This document shows, piece by piece, positions 23,529 to 34,700 of a stretch of DNA of 64,000 nucleotides. Each line of letters opens with the position of its first letter. The stretch's first letter is position 1. The DNA lies in contig QKWP01000363.1 of assembly GCA_003550325.1 (NCBI GenBank), positions 151,402-215,401 on the forward strand, read 5' to 3'. The notes beneath the pieces were generated by a model. It saw only the letters and a program-made list of their open reading frames with translations. It did no database searches and had not been told where the DNA came from. Made by a program: the position numbers and the translations under genes. This stretch comes from Gigaspora rosea. Taxonomy: Eukaryota > Glomeromycota > Glomeromycetes > Diversisporales > Gigasporaceae.

Positions 23529-25195
23529 ATGAATAGCAAGTAAGTTAATGGGCCCTATTTATTTTAGTATCAGAGATCAAAGAATCTATATAAGTTGGGT
23601 ACCAGTCAAAATCCCGACAAACAGAATCCCGACAGGTCAAATCCCAACAAAAAATCCTAACAATAAAAATCCAAACAATCTCGACAACAAAAATTATAAA
23701 TTTATTTAAGTTAGGTTAGGGTTAGGGTCAGGTGAGTGCACATGTTATGTTAGGGTGGGCGCCTAGGTTAGGGTTTATGTTTATTAATTTTATAGTAAAG
23801 TTGCTCATGGAAAGCTTTTTTGATTGTCGGAATTTTTTTATTGAATTATGGTCTGTCGGGATTTTGTTTGTTGGGATTTTGACCCAAACTTATATAAGTT
23901 ATGATAGTTCTGGATGTTTTTATTTGTAAATTTTATATATCCTCAATGTAAACCAGAATAAGCTCTACAATGTTATTACTTTATTCGCGCAAAATAGTGA
24001 AGTATGATACTATTTTGAGAATCGCAAGTTAAAGTAAACTAATAATTAACTGAATGTGATTTATAAATTAATGAACTCTTATAATTTTTATGTGCTAATA
24101 TTAAATTAATAGTTCGTAAGCATAAGTTCATTGTTTATGAGGGATTTATCAATAATAAATGTTTATGCTACTAATTTTTAATCATTTGCACATATTAATT
24201 AGGGAGTAAGTAAAAAATTCTGATAACATCTATGTATTTCATGTACCGCCGTCATTTTCATATTAAATTATAGACTGTAAGTACAATATTCATTTCAATG
24301 TATTATGAATTTATACGCACTAACATATACATTTTTAACTAGATGGTAAATTTAATATTTGGTTTTCGTCATAAACTAGGAAGTAAGCATAAAATTTGTT
24401 CCAGCTAATTTAAAGCATAAGCTATCTAAAAGCATGTTCTTTTTATAGCAAAGAGAAAAATGAAAATGTTGATAACAATCCATTAGACTCAATTCCAAAT
24501 AACTTTGGAGATGTAATGTCTTTAAGAGAGACCAATATAACATTACCAAATGAATTTAATGGCTTAGAGAGGATTTGTTTAACTGCTAATGGTAATTTAC
24601 AAAGGATTTTAAGGTTTGTTAATATAAAATTTAAGTATTTTCAAGATATGAAAATTTTATCTAATTACAAACAATGTGTTCAATAGTTCATGGTTTAACA
24701 AATCTGTAATAGTACAACTTATCAAAAACATTAGTGTTCCTATTTGTCATCAGAAATCTTCTGCACATAGTAATCCAATTTTACAAAAATTTGATCGTGA
24801 AGTCAATCTTATATGTGAGGGTAAAATAGTTTGTAATGCTATAAGTGAGGTCATAATTTATGATAGTTCTGTTGTAGATTTGATTATGAATAAAGGTGTG
24901 GGGATTGGCCAATTATTTCGGTAAGTTATTATTATTCTAAATTTATAATATTAATATCTAATAATATTTATTGATTTTAAATAGATATCTTGACAAGTTA
25001 CCCTCTTTTCATTTACATTTTGTTGGAAGAACTGCAACTACTTGGTGGAGAGAATATACTTTAAAAATTTCAAGCGTTGAATGTAAAATTAAAGAATATT
25101 TTCCAAATGGAATGTTTGAAAATGGATGGATTGAAATTGAGTCAAACATTTGTAACAATGAAAAAGGTGAAAGCAAAATGTGGTCTATTGATTGA
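23529..25195 (+). CDS. Chorismate lyase (UbiC-like) fold protein, four exons
   Basis: Proposed exons are 23529-23539, 24449-24613, 24687-24920 and 24985-25195, giving 206 aa with all junctions in frame. The last two introns (73 and 64 bp) are convincing. The first (909 bp) rests on ATGAATAGCAA|GTAAGT matching the phase of the acceptor at 24448, and is less sure. The protein contains FNGLERICLTANGNLQRIL, SSWFNKSVIVQLIKN, IGQLFRYLDKLPSFHLHFVG and WWREYTL, a pattern I associate with the fungal family related to chorismate lyase (UbiC), proteins that bind small carboxylates; activity cannot be inferred. There is no signal peptide. Intron 1 contains a 294-bp inserted element. The tail (MFENGWIEIESN..) is hydrophilic. 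No regulatory signal is evident. Confidence 0.7.
23597..23890. mobile_element. 294-bp MITE with 10-bp target duplication
   Basis: Flanked by direct copies of TATATAAGTT at 23587-23596 and 23891-23900. Ends are GGGTACCAGTCAAAATCCCG on the left and AGTTTGGGTCAAAATCCCAA on the opposite strand at the right, each followed by ACAAAC..AATCCCGACAG. A 9-10-bp duplication fits Mutator-like elements. The interior contains TTAGGTTAGGGTTAGGG-like sequence. It lies in the proposed first intron of the UbiC-like gene. Confidence 0.8.
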
Positions 25196-25383
25196 TTAAT
25201 TAATTAATTAATTAAAGTTTAAATTGGCTATAATTAAGTGTGCATGTAAATGCTAAAATAGGTGCATAAGCTTCCAATGTGAGAAAGCCAACATGTCTGC
25301 ACTAGATATTTTACATTTACCATTCTTTTTTAAATTTATGGTGCCTTTTTCATAGCTTTTTTCTTTTTATATTTGTAAGTTTC

Positions 25384-25770
25384 TTGATTTTTTTTTTTTT
25401 GTTTTCTTTTGTTTGTGATCTTTTTTTTTATTTTATGATTTTTTTTTTGTTTTCTTTTGTTTGTGATCTTTTTTTTTATTTTATAAATTTTGCGATTTTT
25501 ATGATGTTATGGATATATCACAGGTAAACTATAAACAATTTCTAAAGATATTATATTAGAATATTTTTATAAGAATAATAAGTTATTTCTAAAGTTTTTC
25601 AATGGTAATTATAATCAAAAAAAAAACAATTGATATAAAAAAACTTTGTATTTACCATCAATTCAAAATAAAAATATTTCTAAAGTTTTTCAATGGTAAT
25701 TATAATCAAAAAAAAACAATTGATTACTATTAAAAAAGCTTTGTATTTACCATCAATTCAAAATAAAAAT
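25384..25770. repeat. T-rich duplication and 91-bp tandem duplication
   Basis: The block TTTTGTTTTCTTTTGTTTGT with ATCTTTTTTTTTATTTTAT is repeated at about 25398-25440 and 25446-25486. A separate unit starting TATTTCTAAAGTTTTTCAAT occurs at 25584-25674 and 25675-25770 with a small indel. No gene. Confidence 0.7.
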
Positions 25771-25844
25771 ATTTTTAAAAGTTTTTAAAATATGAATAGA
25801 AAATATTTAGAAACTTAGATGTATGGCCATATGAGATACTAGTA

Positions 25845-26340
25845 CCAGGGCTATACGATGTAGTGGTATTCAAAATATTGAGATATGTAATATTTGGGCA
25901 GAAGGAATTATTAAGTCATTTAATAATAATGATCCTTCCCAAATTTTTATTTATTGATTTCAATCTTCAATTATTATACGTAGTATTATGCTGGACTTTT
26001 CTAAAATTTGAGCTGTAATCGATGAATTAATCTCGAAATCAACTATTTCTGAAGTGCTAATTTTACATTTGAATAGTTTCTGCAGTTTTTTTGTTGCAAT
26101 ATAATTCCTAACACGAAAAACTTATAATTTTTTACAAGTTTTTAAAATAACAAACTCTGTGTTAGAAGACCAATTTTCTATTGGCTCTCCAAAGATGAAA
26201 TAATTTGCAAGAGTTACATTACCACCAATTAAGTTAAATTGTCTAAGTTGTTTTTGCGATTTAATAAAGCATATAAGAGTATGAAATTTAGGTTGAAATA
26301 ATTGTGGTTCATATTTAGAATAAACTTTTTAAGTTTCAAA
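25845..26340 (-). pseudogene. F-box/LRR-like protein relic
   Basis: Read on the minus strand from about 26340, one frame gives KVYSKYEPQLFQPKFH, TLICFIKSQKQLRQFNLIGG, NVTLANYFIFGEP and EFVILKTCKKL before a stop. The same frame continues after it with KKLQKLFKCKISTSEIVDFE and SSITAQILEKSSIILRIIIE, then two more stops, then LLLNDLIIPSAQILHISIF. Leu-rich segments of this form and the 'HTLICFIKSQKQLRQF' style are typical of F-box/LRR-like proteins that are very numerous in Glomeromycotina. At least four in-frame stops and no start show it is dead. Family assignment rests on style. Confidence 0.5.
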
Positions 26341-26399
26341 TATCTAATTTTCATAGTATTTTTTTCCAAGATCTTTAATAATGTTATAGCTAGTGTTGG

Positions 26400-26600
26400 C
26401 AGGTGAAACTATTTTTGGCAAATAGCAAAAGATGAAACTAAACCCAGCGAAAGATGAAACCCACAAAACTCTGGCAAAACAGCGAAACTCTTGTGAAACA
26501 GCAAAACTTTTGTGAAACAGCAAAATTCTGGCAAAACCCCTGGTAAAATTGAAACCTTTGGGAAAGTCAAAACTCAACAAAGATAAACCCACTAAAACTT
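26400..26600. repeat. GAAACAGCAAAAC minisatellite
   Basis: Imperfect repeats of CTTGTGAAACAGCAAAACT and of CTGGCAAAAC run through the interval. The minus-strand frame at 26344-26592 (repeated FARILLF/FAVSQEF) is a product of this array. Confidence 0.7.
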
Positions 26601-27654
26601 TATAAAAGACTGAGCCATGTTAGTAAATTAAAAAAATGGCTAGAAAAAAACTTCTGATAATAAAAATTATATTGAGTTTTCAATATTAACCCCATAAGCA
26701 CTTAACTTTTTCTGACTTGGACTTTTTCCAAAATTAGTTCATTTTTTTGATATTTTGCATATAGCTTATTACAAAAGCAATAAACAAAGTGATAGCCTTT
26801 TGTTTGTATTCAAGTACTATTAAAGAAAACTAGATTTTTAGCTTCTGGAACAAAGCCTAAAATCTTTTTTTTTTTTAGTAGCATTATCTATAAATTAATG
26901 GGCCCTACTAACCAGACCATTGGAATCACAAGATTATATATTTCAAAAGTATTACCAAGGGAAAGGAGACCACTAGCATATAAAGTCTATTATTGCTAGC
27001 AAATATTCCCCAATACTCTATTTTATCTAGCTCTAAATCTTAGTACTAACTTAAGGAAATAATTGTTACTATTAATTATTGATCAAAAAACATCGTATAT
27101 GATGGCATAATTATTTATAAGGTAAGCATGGGTATTGGAAGCGACATCTATTCAATAGACAATAATATTTGTCAAATATCGGGTAACTACAAGCCTTATA
27201 AATGTTTGATATTCCACATAAATCTTGTCGAAATTTTAAAGTTCAGCCTATGTAAAAATAATATTACAGATTATAGTAAATACATAACCTATATAAAGTA
27301 TTTAATATAAAATAAAACTACTTTAATTTTATCTCTTATATACGAAATTCATATAATTTGTAAATTTTTTTTTAATATTAGGGGTGTAGCTCCTGCCCCA
27401 AACTTTATTAATACTTAAGTAGATTGACATTTGGTAGTGCTATAAATACATATATATTATATACAAGTATTGAAGCTAGGACTTCAGGCTATAAACCTTT
27501 TATCCATGGCTAAAACCCACCAGAGCCTTCTATATTCCTATTTATATAGTTGACCTGGATTGGTACGTCCCTTTTCAACCAACAATCAATATTCACATGT
27601 CCGTCACTTTACCCACATTTCCTAATTCATTACTTCCAATTTAGTGTGTGTTGC
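26601..27654. other. AT-rich stretch, no supported gene
   Basis: No domain or inverted-end element. The 60-codon plus frame at 27128-27310 shows no motif. Confidence 0.45.
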
Positions 27655-28060
27655 CAGGTAGGCGCTTTATGCTTCCAAGTTGGTGTACCCGAAATCTGGT
27701 TACCCAGAAAATCCCTTACTAGCATACTTCTCGGGGTTTGTATCTAAAGCCATGCAACTGCCTCTACCACATTGGGTAAGTATCTTGAGCCTGTATGCTG
27801 CCGCAACTAGCTGGTTTCCTGTGACTTGAGGACCCAGAATTTAACGTTCCAAATTTGGAAATGTGCAAACAAAGTACTTCCCACTATGGTGATGAAATAT
27901 CTGGGCATGTTTCACAAATGCTTCCAGTGCTAAATATATTTGGATGGCATCATGAGGCTAGGAAGAACCTGATCACCACTGCATGAACTTATACCAGTAT
28001 TGGTGGTCCCAAATTCTCTTAATGTCTGAAGACTCCCATATGGGTACGATGTAATTTGTA
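27655..28060 (-). pseudogene. Decayed coding sequence of unknown family
   Basis: The interval is richer in G+C than its surroundings. On the minus strand a single frame stays readable over about 130 codons with roughly five stops: VPIWESSDIKRIWDHQYWYK, PHDAIQIYLALEAFVKHAQI, FHHHSGKYFVCTFPNLE, GPQVTGNQLVAAAYRLKILT and QCGRGSCMALDTNPEKYASK. The even spacing of the stops in one otherwise protein-like frame argues for a dead gene. I cannot name the family, and flanking DNA to 27400 may belong to it. Confidence 0.45.
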
Positions 28061-29724
28061 ATTATGAGGTCAAATTTGCGAATTTTTGCTACATAATACT
28101 AATGCTACCTGTAATAAGTATTGAGAATCTAATAATGATTAATATCATAAGAACCTTTTTTTTGAATTTGATCTTGTAAATTTAAGGGTTTTAAATAAAT
28201 GTCAATTTCAAAAACCCGCTAAATTGTAATCATAGATGTGCTTTAGTAAGAGTGAAAAACTCAAAAATTAAATTATTTCTTTTTTTTTTTTGATGTAAAG
28301 ATCCTGCAGTGATAAATATTCATAATCTAAACTGATTAGCAATACAATTGAATATTTATGGCTTGAAATTCATTAATTTTTTTTGTTTTTATCTGCATAA
28401 CATATAACCAAACCAAAACAGGTGTACAGTACATTATAAATCTTTGAGATTTTGTTTAGTCGATACTTATTTTGTTTTACAAATAGAACATAACAAATCG
28501 CATAGGCAGAGAAATAGGCGCTCATATTGTAATTTCATGTGACTTATTTAGTATGACTAAAAATTCGGTTTACTATGATTTACTTCATTTTATTTTAATC
28601 ATTATTTTTATTGTGTGGAGTAAATGAAAGTAAATAAATACTTTATGTGTATATGGTACATAAAGCCTAAAGTTGTAGAGATTAAGCTTTGTTATCCATT
28701 TATTATTTTGTTGCACTTTTAATACCATTTCATGCCCCTAAATACAGGACCTCATTATTAAAATATTATTTTTCACTATATTTATTCGAACTATGATTAT
28801 CGATACGTATAACGTATGTGTTTATAAAAGGTGTTTCATAAATCTTACCACTCTAAACTAACCTGTATGATCAAAAATTTTTAATATTTTTATCATTAAA
28901 ATTAAATGATATTATAAACTTATTCATCAATTAGTTAATACTGTATTAATTTTTTACACTATAAGCAATAATTGCATATGTGTAACTTCATTATATCAAA
29001 GTATTAACTATCAAACAATCATATAGTCTTATTATATTTTCTTATAGGCGGTTTCATAAGGTTTATAAGATTTAATAAGAAAAAAAAAACAAAAAACTAA
29101 AAGGCTAGCCAATAAAATACAACCGTACAGTTAAATTATTTCGTCAATTATACAATATTATTAAATGATTGGTTAAAATTTTATAAAATGTTATCATTTA
29201 AGATTTAATAATAATCACCAAATTACAAAATTTCGCTTATATGCAGGGTTATAATAAGACGGAGATATTGTAGACTTGTTATATACAGCAATTATGAATT
29301 ACATAATAATTGTTTCATAGGGACATGATTCAAGGTTATCTGAAGCTATGTTCGATTCTATAAGTTTTTTTGTGAGACGTCATTAATATGTAATATATCA
29401 TGATATCATTATATTTTTTAACCTTGAAAAAAATTTATTGCAGCCCATATGAGTTTCATGTTGTTTTTTAATCATAATAATAATAAAATTTAGCTGTATG
29501 ACATAATGTGTCAGAAATTGCAACTAAAAATGCTATTTTACGATTTAAATATTTATTAATAGAAATACCGCTTTGATATTTTCATATATCTTAATCACTA
29601 GATAAAAAGGTAAATAAGTAATATGAAATATTTTAATTGTTGTTGACCATACATTTGATCTTGAAAAATAGATATCTACGTATTACTAAAATTAAAAGAT
29701 TATAACTAAAGATGATTTCACTTC
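28061..29724. other. Very AT-rich stretch, nothing recognised
   Basis: All frames are closed, and no RNA gene or paired inverted ends were identified. Confidence 0.5.
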
Positions 29725-30127
29725 ATGGTATAAAGGAATAGGAAAAGACAAAGGAAAGAGACATAGAGTAAGAAAGCCTAAATATTTATCTATAATATCG
29801 ATTCATTAAAAAAATAACTAATGTTATGCATAAATAATATCACAATCAATATAATTAATTATGTTAACTTTTAATATTTATCAATTTAGAAGATTCTTCG
29901 CGAAAACATTAAAGGAATTACGAAACCTAATCTTTGCAGGTTAGCATGTCAAAGTGGTGTGAAGTGGTTATCTGCTGGTATATATAAGGAAGTGTAAAAT
30001 GCATTGAAGGTTTTTTACGCAAAGTGCTTAGAGATATCGTTTCCTATGTTGAATACAAAGTAAAAAAGCAATTAGCGCTATAGAAGTGCTATTGGCTCTG
30101 AAAAAACGGAGTAGAACCTTATATTAA
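29725..30127 (+). pseudogene. Histone H4 pseudogene that keeps an intron
   Basis: Histone H4 forms the nucleosome core with H3. Here exon 1 encodes KGIGKDKGKRHR (29732-29767), matching the H4 N-terminal tail, after a start whose frame is broken (ATG at 29725). A 122-bp intron (29768-29889, GTAAGA..TTTAG) follows. Exon 2 begins [20 protein letters not shown], then [15 protein letters not shown], a TAA stop, and NALKVF. The remainder needs two frame changes: VLRDIVSYVEYKVKK and then AISAIEVLLALKKRSRTLY to a stop at 30127. H4 is normally almost invariant, so substitutions such as RRLARRGG to CRLACQSG, together with the breaks, show an old non-functional copy. The intron means it arose by DNA duplication, not by reverse transcription. 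Confidence 0.85.
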
Positions 30128-30861
30128 ATAAATAACGATTATAGCATTTATATCATTGAAAATTTGTATGAACCCAGAATATGTTAATATAAATGGATCG
30201 AAAAAAATGAGAATATAAATGTTATTTTGCTCTTATGGCAGAAATGAGATGTTAAAATATTTATCTTTGCAAGAATAAATGTAAATTTAATTATTCAATA
30301 ATAAAGCAAAATATTATTTGAGGTAAAATGTTCTTTTTTATATACTTTAGTACTTTTATTTAAGGGTTGCCAATCGGTTTTGATAGTTTAATTGTCTGGA
30401 ACTTGAGGAGTACATTTAACAAGAATGATAAGTCAATATGTACATAAATTACAGTTTTAATCCATAAATCTATAAGTATATTTTTTGAATAACATTGTTA
30501 AGCCATGACTTCTCGCATGTGTGTCCTATACTTTTTGATAGCAAGGACATGAAAATATTATTTCGATTCAATGTAATGTTTCGATTTATTTAGCCAAAAT
30601 TTCAATTTTTTTTTATACATTTTTTTAAAACAAATTTAAAAACTTGTTAATTTTTTTGATGATACCAATTAAACTGATTGTAAAATCCATGTTTGCATTT
30701 GCTTTTAGACCCTAGGATCTCTTAATACAGTAATACTCTATTTTAATCTGTAATTTTAAATTTTAAAACATTTCTATAAATTTGAGATCGATTTAGTTGA
30801 AATTTCAAAAAAATTTTGATTCGTTTCAAAAATTACTTAGAAATATATCTGACCACTGCAT
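30128..30861. other. AT-rich stretch, no gene
   Basis: No coding frame, RNA gene or element ends found. Confidence 0.5.
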
Positions 30862-31115
30862 CTAGAACATGTTTACCTTGTGTCAATATGATGCCACTTT
30901 AACTATACTAATTTAAAAAAAGGAAATGTTATTACGAAATCTTTAATTTTTTTTTTTTATTATATCATTATATCAAATTTATCTTTTGCATTAATTTACT
31001 ACATGAAAAAAACAAATTCTTTAAACAAGTTATTTAAGATAAGCTATTCGTTGCTAGTAAGTAAATGAACATTCATAAACTCAGGAGGCGAAACCACCAC
31101 GTAAACATGTTCTAG
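30862..31115. mobile_element. Possible 254-bp MITE
   Basis: Perfect 15-bp inverted ends, CTAGAACATGTTTAC at 30862-30876 and GTAAACATGTTCTAG at 31101-31115. The interior is without genes. No target duplication is clear, so this could be a chance pairing, though 15 bp is long for that. Confidence 0.5.
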
Positions 31116-31183
31116 TTTTAATTGCAAGTAGATGATAAATTTAATACAATTTCAAAAATGCTGTATTTACTTATATGAGTGCT

Positions 31184-31306
31184 GCCAAGAGAAAACCTGT
31201 CATTGGGCTTTCAATGGTATTCTGTACCGGATACAATCTCTAACAAATTAAACTAATTTTGTTTGGTACAAAATATAACTGAAAACTATAACAGGTTTTC
31301 CCTTGA
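31184..31306. mobile_element. Small inverted-end element
   Basis: Left end GCCAAGAGAAAACCTGT, right end on the other strand GTCAAGGGAAAACCTGTT. About 123 bp in total, with an ACCTGT..ACAGGT pair at the inner edge. No gene; no target duplication defined. Confidence 0.45.
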
Positions 31307-31499
31307 CAATAATCATATATCAAACCACAAACCTTGATAAGTTGCGATATGAGCAAGTATTAGTACGATCTCTGTTATAAAAATAGAACTAATAGTAAAA
31401 GCAAAAATAATTTTTAAAATTTCATTTATCTCTTAAATCTCAATATTCAAATATACTTTATTTTATACTTTATTATTTTTTTTTTTTTACTATATATTT

Positions 31500-34059
31500 C
31501 AACAAAATCAATAATCTACTACTTCTAGCAATTGACCTTAGAAATCAATCACATAATATAATTTATACAAGCTCTATATGAGAATATAATAACCTCCAGA
31601 TACTACTATAAACAGCAAATATAACAAGAATAATTAAAATATCAATACCCTTTTTAATAATATTTGGAATATTGTTTTGACTATTTAATAATAAGCCACA
31701 AGTAATTGATCTTTATTATTAAACTTATAAACACAAATTTCATCTTTATCACCAGCACAGTTATCAACCTTACGCAAAAATCTTACAGTATATAAAAGTC
31801 AAAATATGGACTAGGATCTTCAATAGATCAAATTTTATATAATCGATCATAAGAAAATACAAACTTTAAAGATTTATATTACAAAATTTTATTATGATAA
31901 TACAACTCGATTTGTGTTTTGAATATAAAATGTTCTAATCTTACTTTAAATTGATTTGTGTAAAAAAAATCTTTTGAAAATTGTTGATTTCTCTAATTTC
32001 TTTTCTGTAGCACTTAAAGATGCCTGACGAATAACGAAACTTTTGTCATTGACGAATGACGAAACCATTCGTCAAGCAATTTCTGAATGACGATTTGACG
32101 AATGACGAAACCTATGATGAATGACGAAACCCACGACGAAACCCGTGATGATTAATGAAGCATGAGAAATCATTCTTTTCTTTCATAATGAAATAAAATT
32201 AATCTATGCGAGGTTAATATTTTTGTTTGTATTATCATATCTACCCATTTCTATTTTTTTCATCTGTTATTTTTTCTTTTTATGAAATACATCCGACATT
32301 ACCCGATGAAGGTGTCGATCACCCGAAGAAATCCGATGGATCTTACCTAACGACAAAAAAATTACTTTACCTTTAGCACTTAGGAAAACATGTCATAAAA
32401 GTTTAAAAAGGTAATAAATAAGGTAATAAATAAAGTTATATATCATCTTTTATGGTGTAATATTTTGTTTTTTTATAATAAATAACAGTTTCGTCAATAG
32501 TTTCGTCAATCGTCAGCAGTTTCGTCAATCGTCAACAGTTTCGTCAATCGTCAACGGTTTCGTCAGGATCGTCATTTGACGAAACCTTTCGTCAATTCAA
32601 AAATAGTTTCGTCAAGCATCTTTAATAGCACTCTGTCCATATAAATACAAGCCCGCAACAATAAGAGCTACTAAAATTGTTAAACAATATCCTTGTTCAA
32701 ACTTAATTATTACACCTACAGTTCCTCTAACAACAGATTGAATATTTATTATTGTTTCATAATTTAACAACAAGCTTCGTCAAACCATAACTCCCGAAGC
32801 AGTAATTTCATAAATTAACTCAGCAAATCTTTCTTGTACCTGGCTTACATTATTTTTATTAGAGTTCTCACATCCAAACTGAACTATCTATATATTGAGG
32901 TATTAATATATAGCTATAATATCTAGCAAGTGACTTATTCATATAATCACTATATACTTACTGGCTTCGGACTTGAGTAGTTTACTCTATCGATATTAAG
33001 GCCACCAAGTCCACTTACAGTAGGACAGCTATTTTTACATCCAGCAGGTGTAGATAAAATCTTCTTGACATGTGTATTTATGAAACAAGTTATATTTTGC
33101 TAACATTTTGATTGTATAATTTAAATTTTTTCAGTTTCAATACTAATAGCATCTTCACAATTTGCTAATACTTGCACAAAATTAACAGTCATTATTGTTG
33201 TTTCATTAAGATTATATTGCTAAAGATTAATAACTTCTACTATTCATCGATTTCTAACCAAGAGTCCATTTTTACAGCCAGCGTTAAATTTATTTGATTA
33301 GTTATATTTAATTTACGATAAGGTGTTTTAAAATCTGGAAATTTGGAGAATCACCAGTATTACATATAGTAGATAAACTTAAAACTAGAATTGATTACTT
33401 ATCATCTTTTACAAGCTTATAATTTATAGTGATATTATTATCTACTACTGCTACTATCACTTTTTTTTGCTCAATAATTCCATTTATTAGTATATTGAAG
33501 CACCTAATTCCACATAAACCTAAATCTATCTTGTAACAGGACTTGGCAAATTGCATTACCTTTACCTCATGGTGTTAAAGGACAATATTAAGACTTTTAC
33601 TATAGACTGGCATTAAGCTTTGTACTAGAGAAATAGTGCTTATTACAAATCCAATAACATAGTCAAAGCAGTAACAAAACCAATAAAAATAATATCAAGC
33701 GATCAAAATGATACATGTTTATAAAGTAAATCAAGTAGTTCAAAAAATTCAGCACTTTACATTTCAGCTATAACTTTTAAATAGTTTAAATCTTTTTTGT
33801 TATGATTAGTTTTGTTTAATTTCTTCTTATCACCTATATACTTACAAATAAACCAATTAAAGATGGATTTAACACATCTGCAATTGAATATGATATTATA
33901 TATGTAACTATTACTGGCAAGCCATATATCATTACATCTCCAACCAGTAATATTAGAGTTATTCAATTTTATTTGGCCTAGGCATGGTAAGTTTTTCAGA
34001 TTCTTCTTCTATTCCATTTGATTGCCTAATTGTGTACCGTTATCTTGTTGTGAACACAT
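31500..34059 (-). pseudogene. Multi-pass membrane protein relic with a Cys-rich ectodomain
   Basis: Read on the minus strand from a plausible start at 34059 (MCSQQDNGTQLGNQME). Hydrophobic helices follow (IYGLPVIVTYIISYSI, then FVISTISLVQSLMPVYS), then an extracellular-looking part with N-glycosylation sites (LNITNQINLTLAVKMDSWLE; CNTGDSPN), a Cys-containing segment (AGCKNSCPTVSGLGGLNIDR), and a C-terminal helix YCLTILVALIVAGLYLYGQS near 32640-32700. Further Cys-rich (DNCAGDKDEICVYKF) and hydrophobic pieces continue to about 31500. The frame is broken many times. An element at 32015-32624 splits the sequence just after the last helix; removing it and one target copy gives YGQSATEKKLEKS in one frame. 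The family is not identified; topology suggests a receptor- or channel-like surface protein. Confidence 0.55.
32015..32624. mobile_element. 610-bp element rich in GACGAAAC motifs
   Basis: Ends are TAAAGATGCCTGACGAA on the left and TAAAGATGCTTGACGAA on the opposite strand at the right. The flanks GTAGCACT (32007-32014) and ATAGCACT (32625-32632) form an 8-bp target duplication with one difference, as in hAT elements. Sub-terminal arrays of (T)GACGAAAC on the left and GTTTCGTCA on the right point inwards and may be transposase-binding sites. No coding capacity, so it depended on an enzyme supplied from elsewhere. Confidence 0.8.
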
Positions 34060-34700
34060 CTTCCGAGAAATTAACCATGAAAGAGATGTATATTCACTTT
34101 ATTCTAATCGATCAATAGATTATGAGGTTAATAAAATAAATAAATAGTTATACTAAAAATATCAAATCATTTCTTTTTAATATTAAAATTGATCTTATTT
34201 TTAAAGGCCATTCATTACAAATATTTGTATTGCTCCTCCCTTGAATAAACAAAAAAAGTTATAAAATTAACTAATTTTATCTCAAAACATTATTTATTTA
34301 ATCTAACTGCTGTCAACTTTTCATAATCTTTTATAAAATTGGCATTCAATTTTAAATAATTAAAATTTTTAATTCTTATGATCATAACAATAATTGAATG
34401 TCTTAATTTTTGTTTTTTTTTTTAAAAAAAAGTTATATTATAAAAAAATTGGATTCTAACTCAAATTAATGAATATTTAAATCTTTGATGTTTAAACGTA
34501 GATGAATTTGTATCATTTTACTCTTAAAAGATCTTTGTAATCTTTGTAATTACACTCTAAAACATATAATTATCTCTGATTGGTTATTTCCTGCTTAAAC
34601 ATTGACAGTTCAAACATTCGGCGAGTATGTCGCTTAATCGAGAGTGGCTTCATGTAACCAAAGTTTAGGTTAAATCAGTCTGAAAGAGGTGTGTTAGATT
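34060..34700. other. AT-rich stretch, no gene
   Basis: Upstream of the membrane-protein relic; no promoter or frame is recognised. Confidence 0.45.

Noticed and set aside
26344..26592. Minus frame with repeated FARILLF motifs
   Set aside because: Product of a short tandem repeat next to the F-box-like relic.
33757..33966. 69-codon minus frame as a separate gene
   Set aside because: It overlaps, in another phase, the hydrophobic N-terminal part of the membrane-protein relic and shows no domain of its own.
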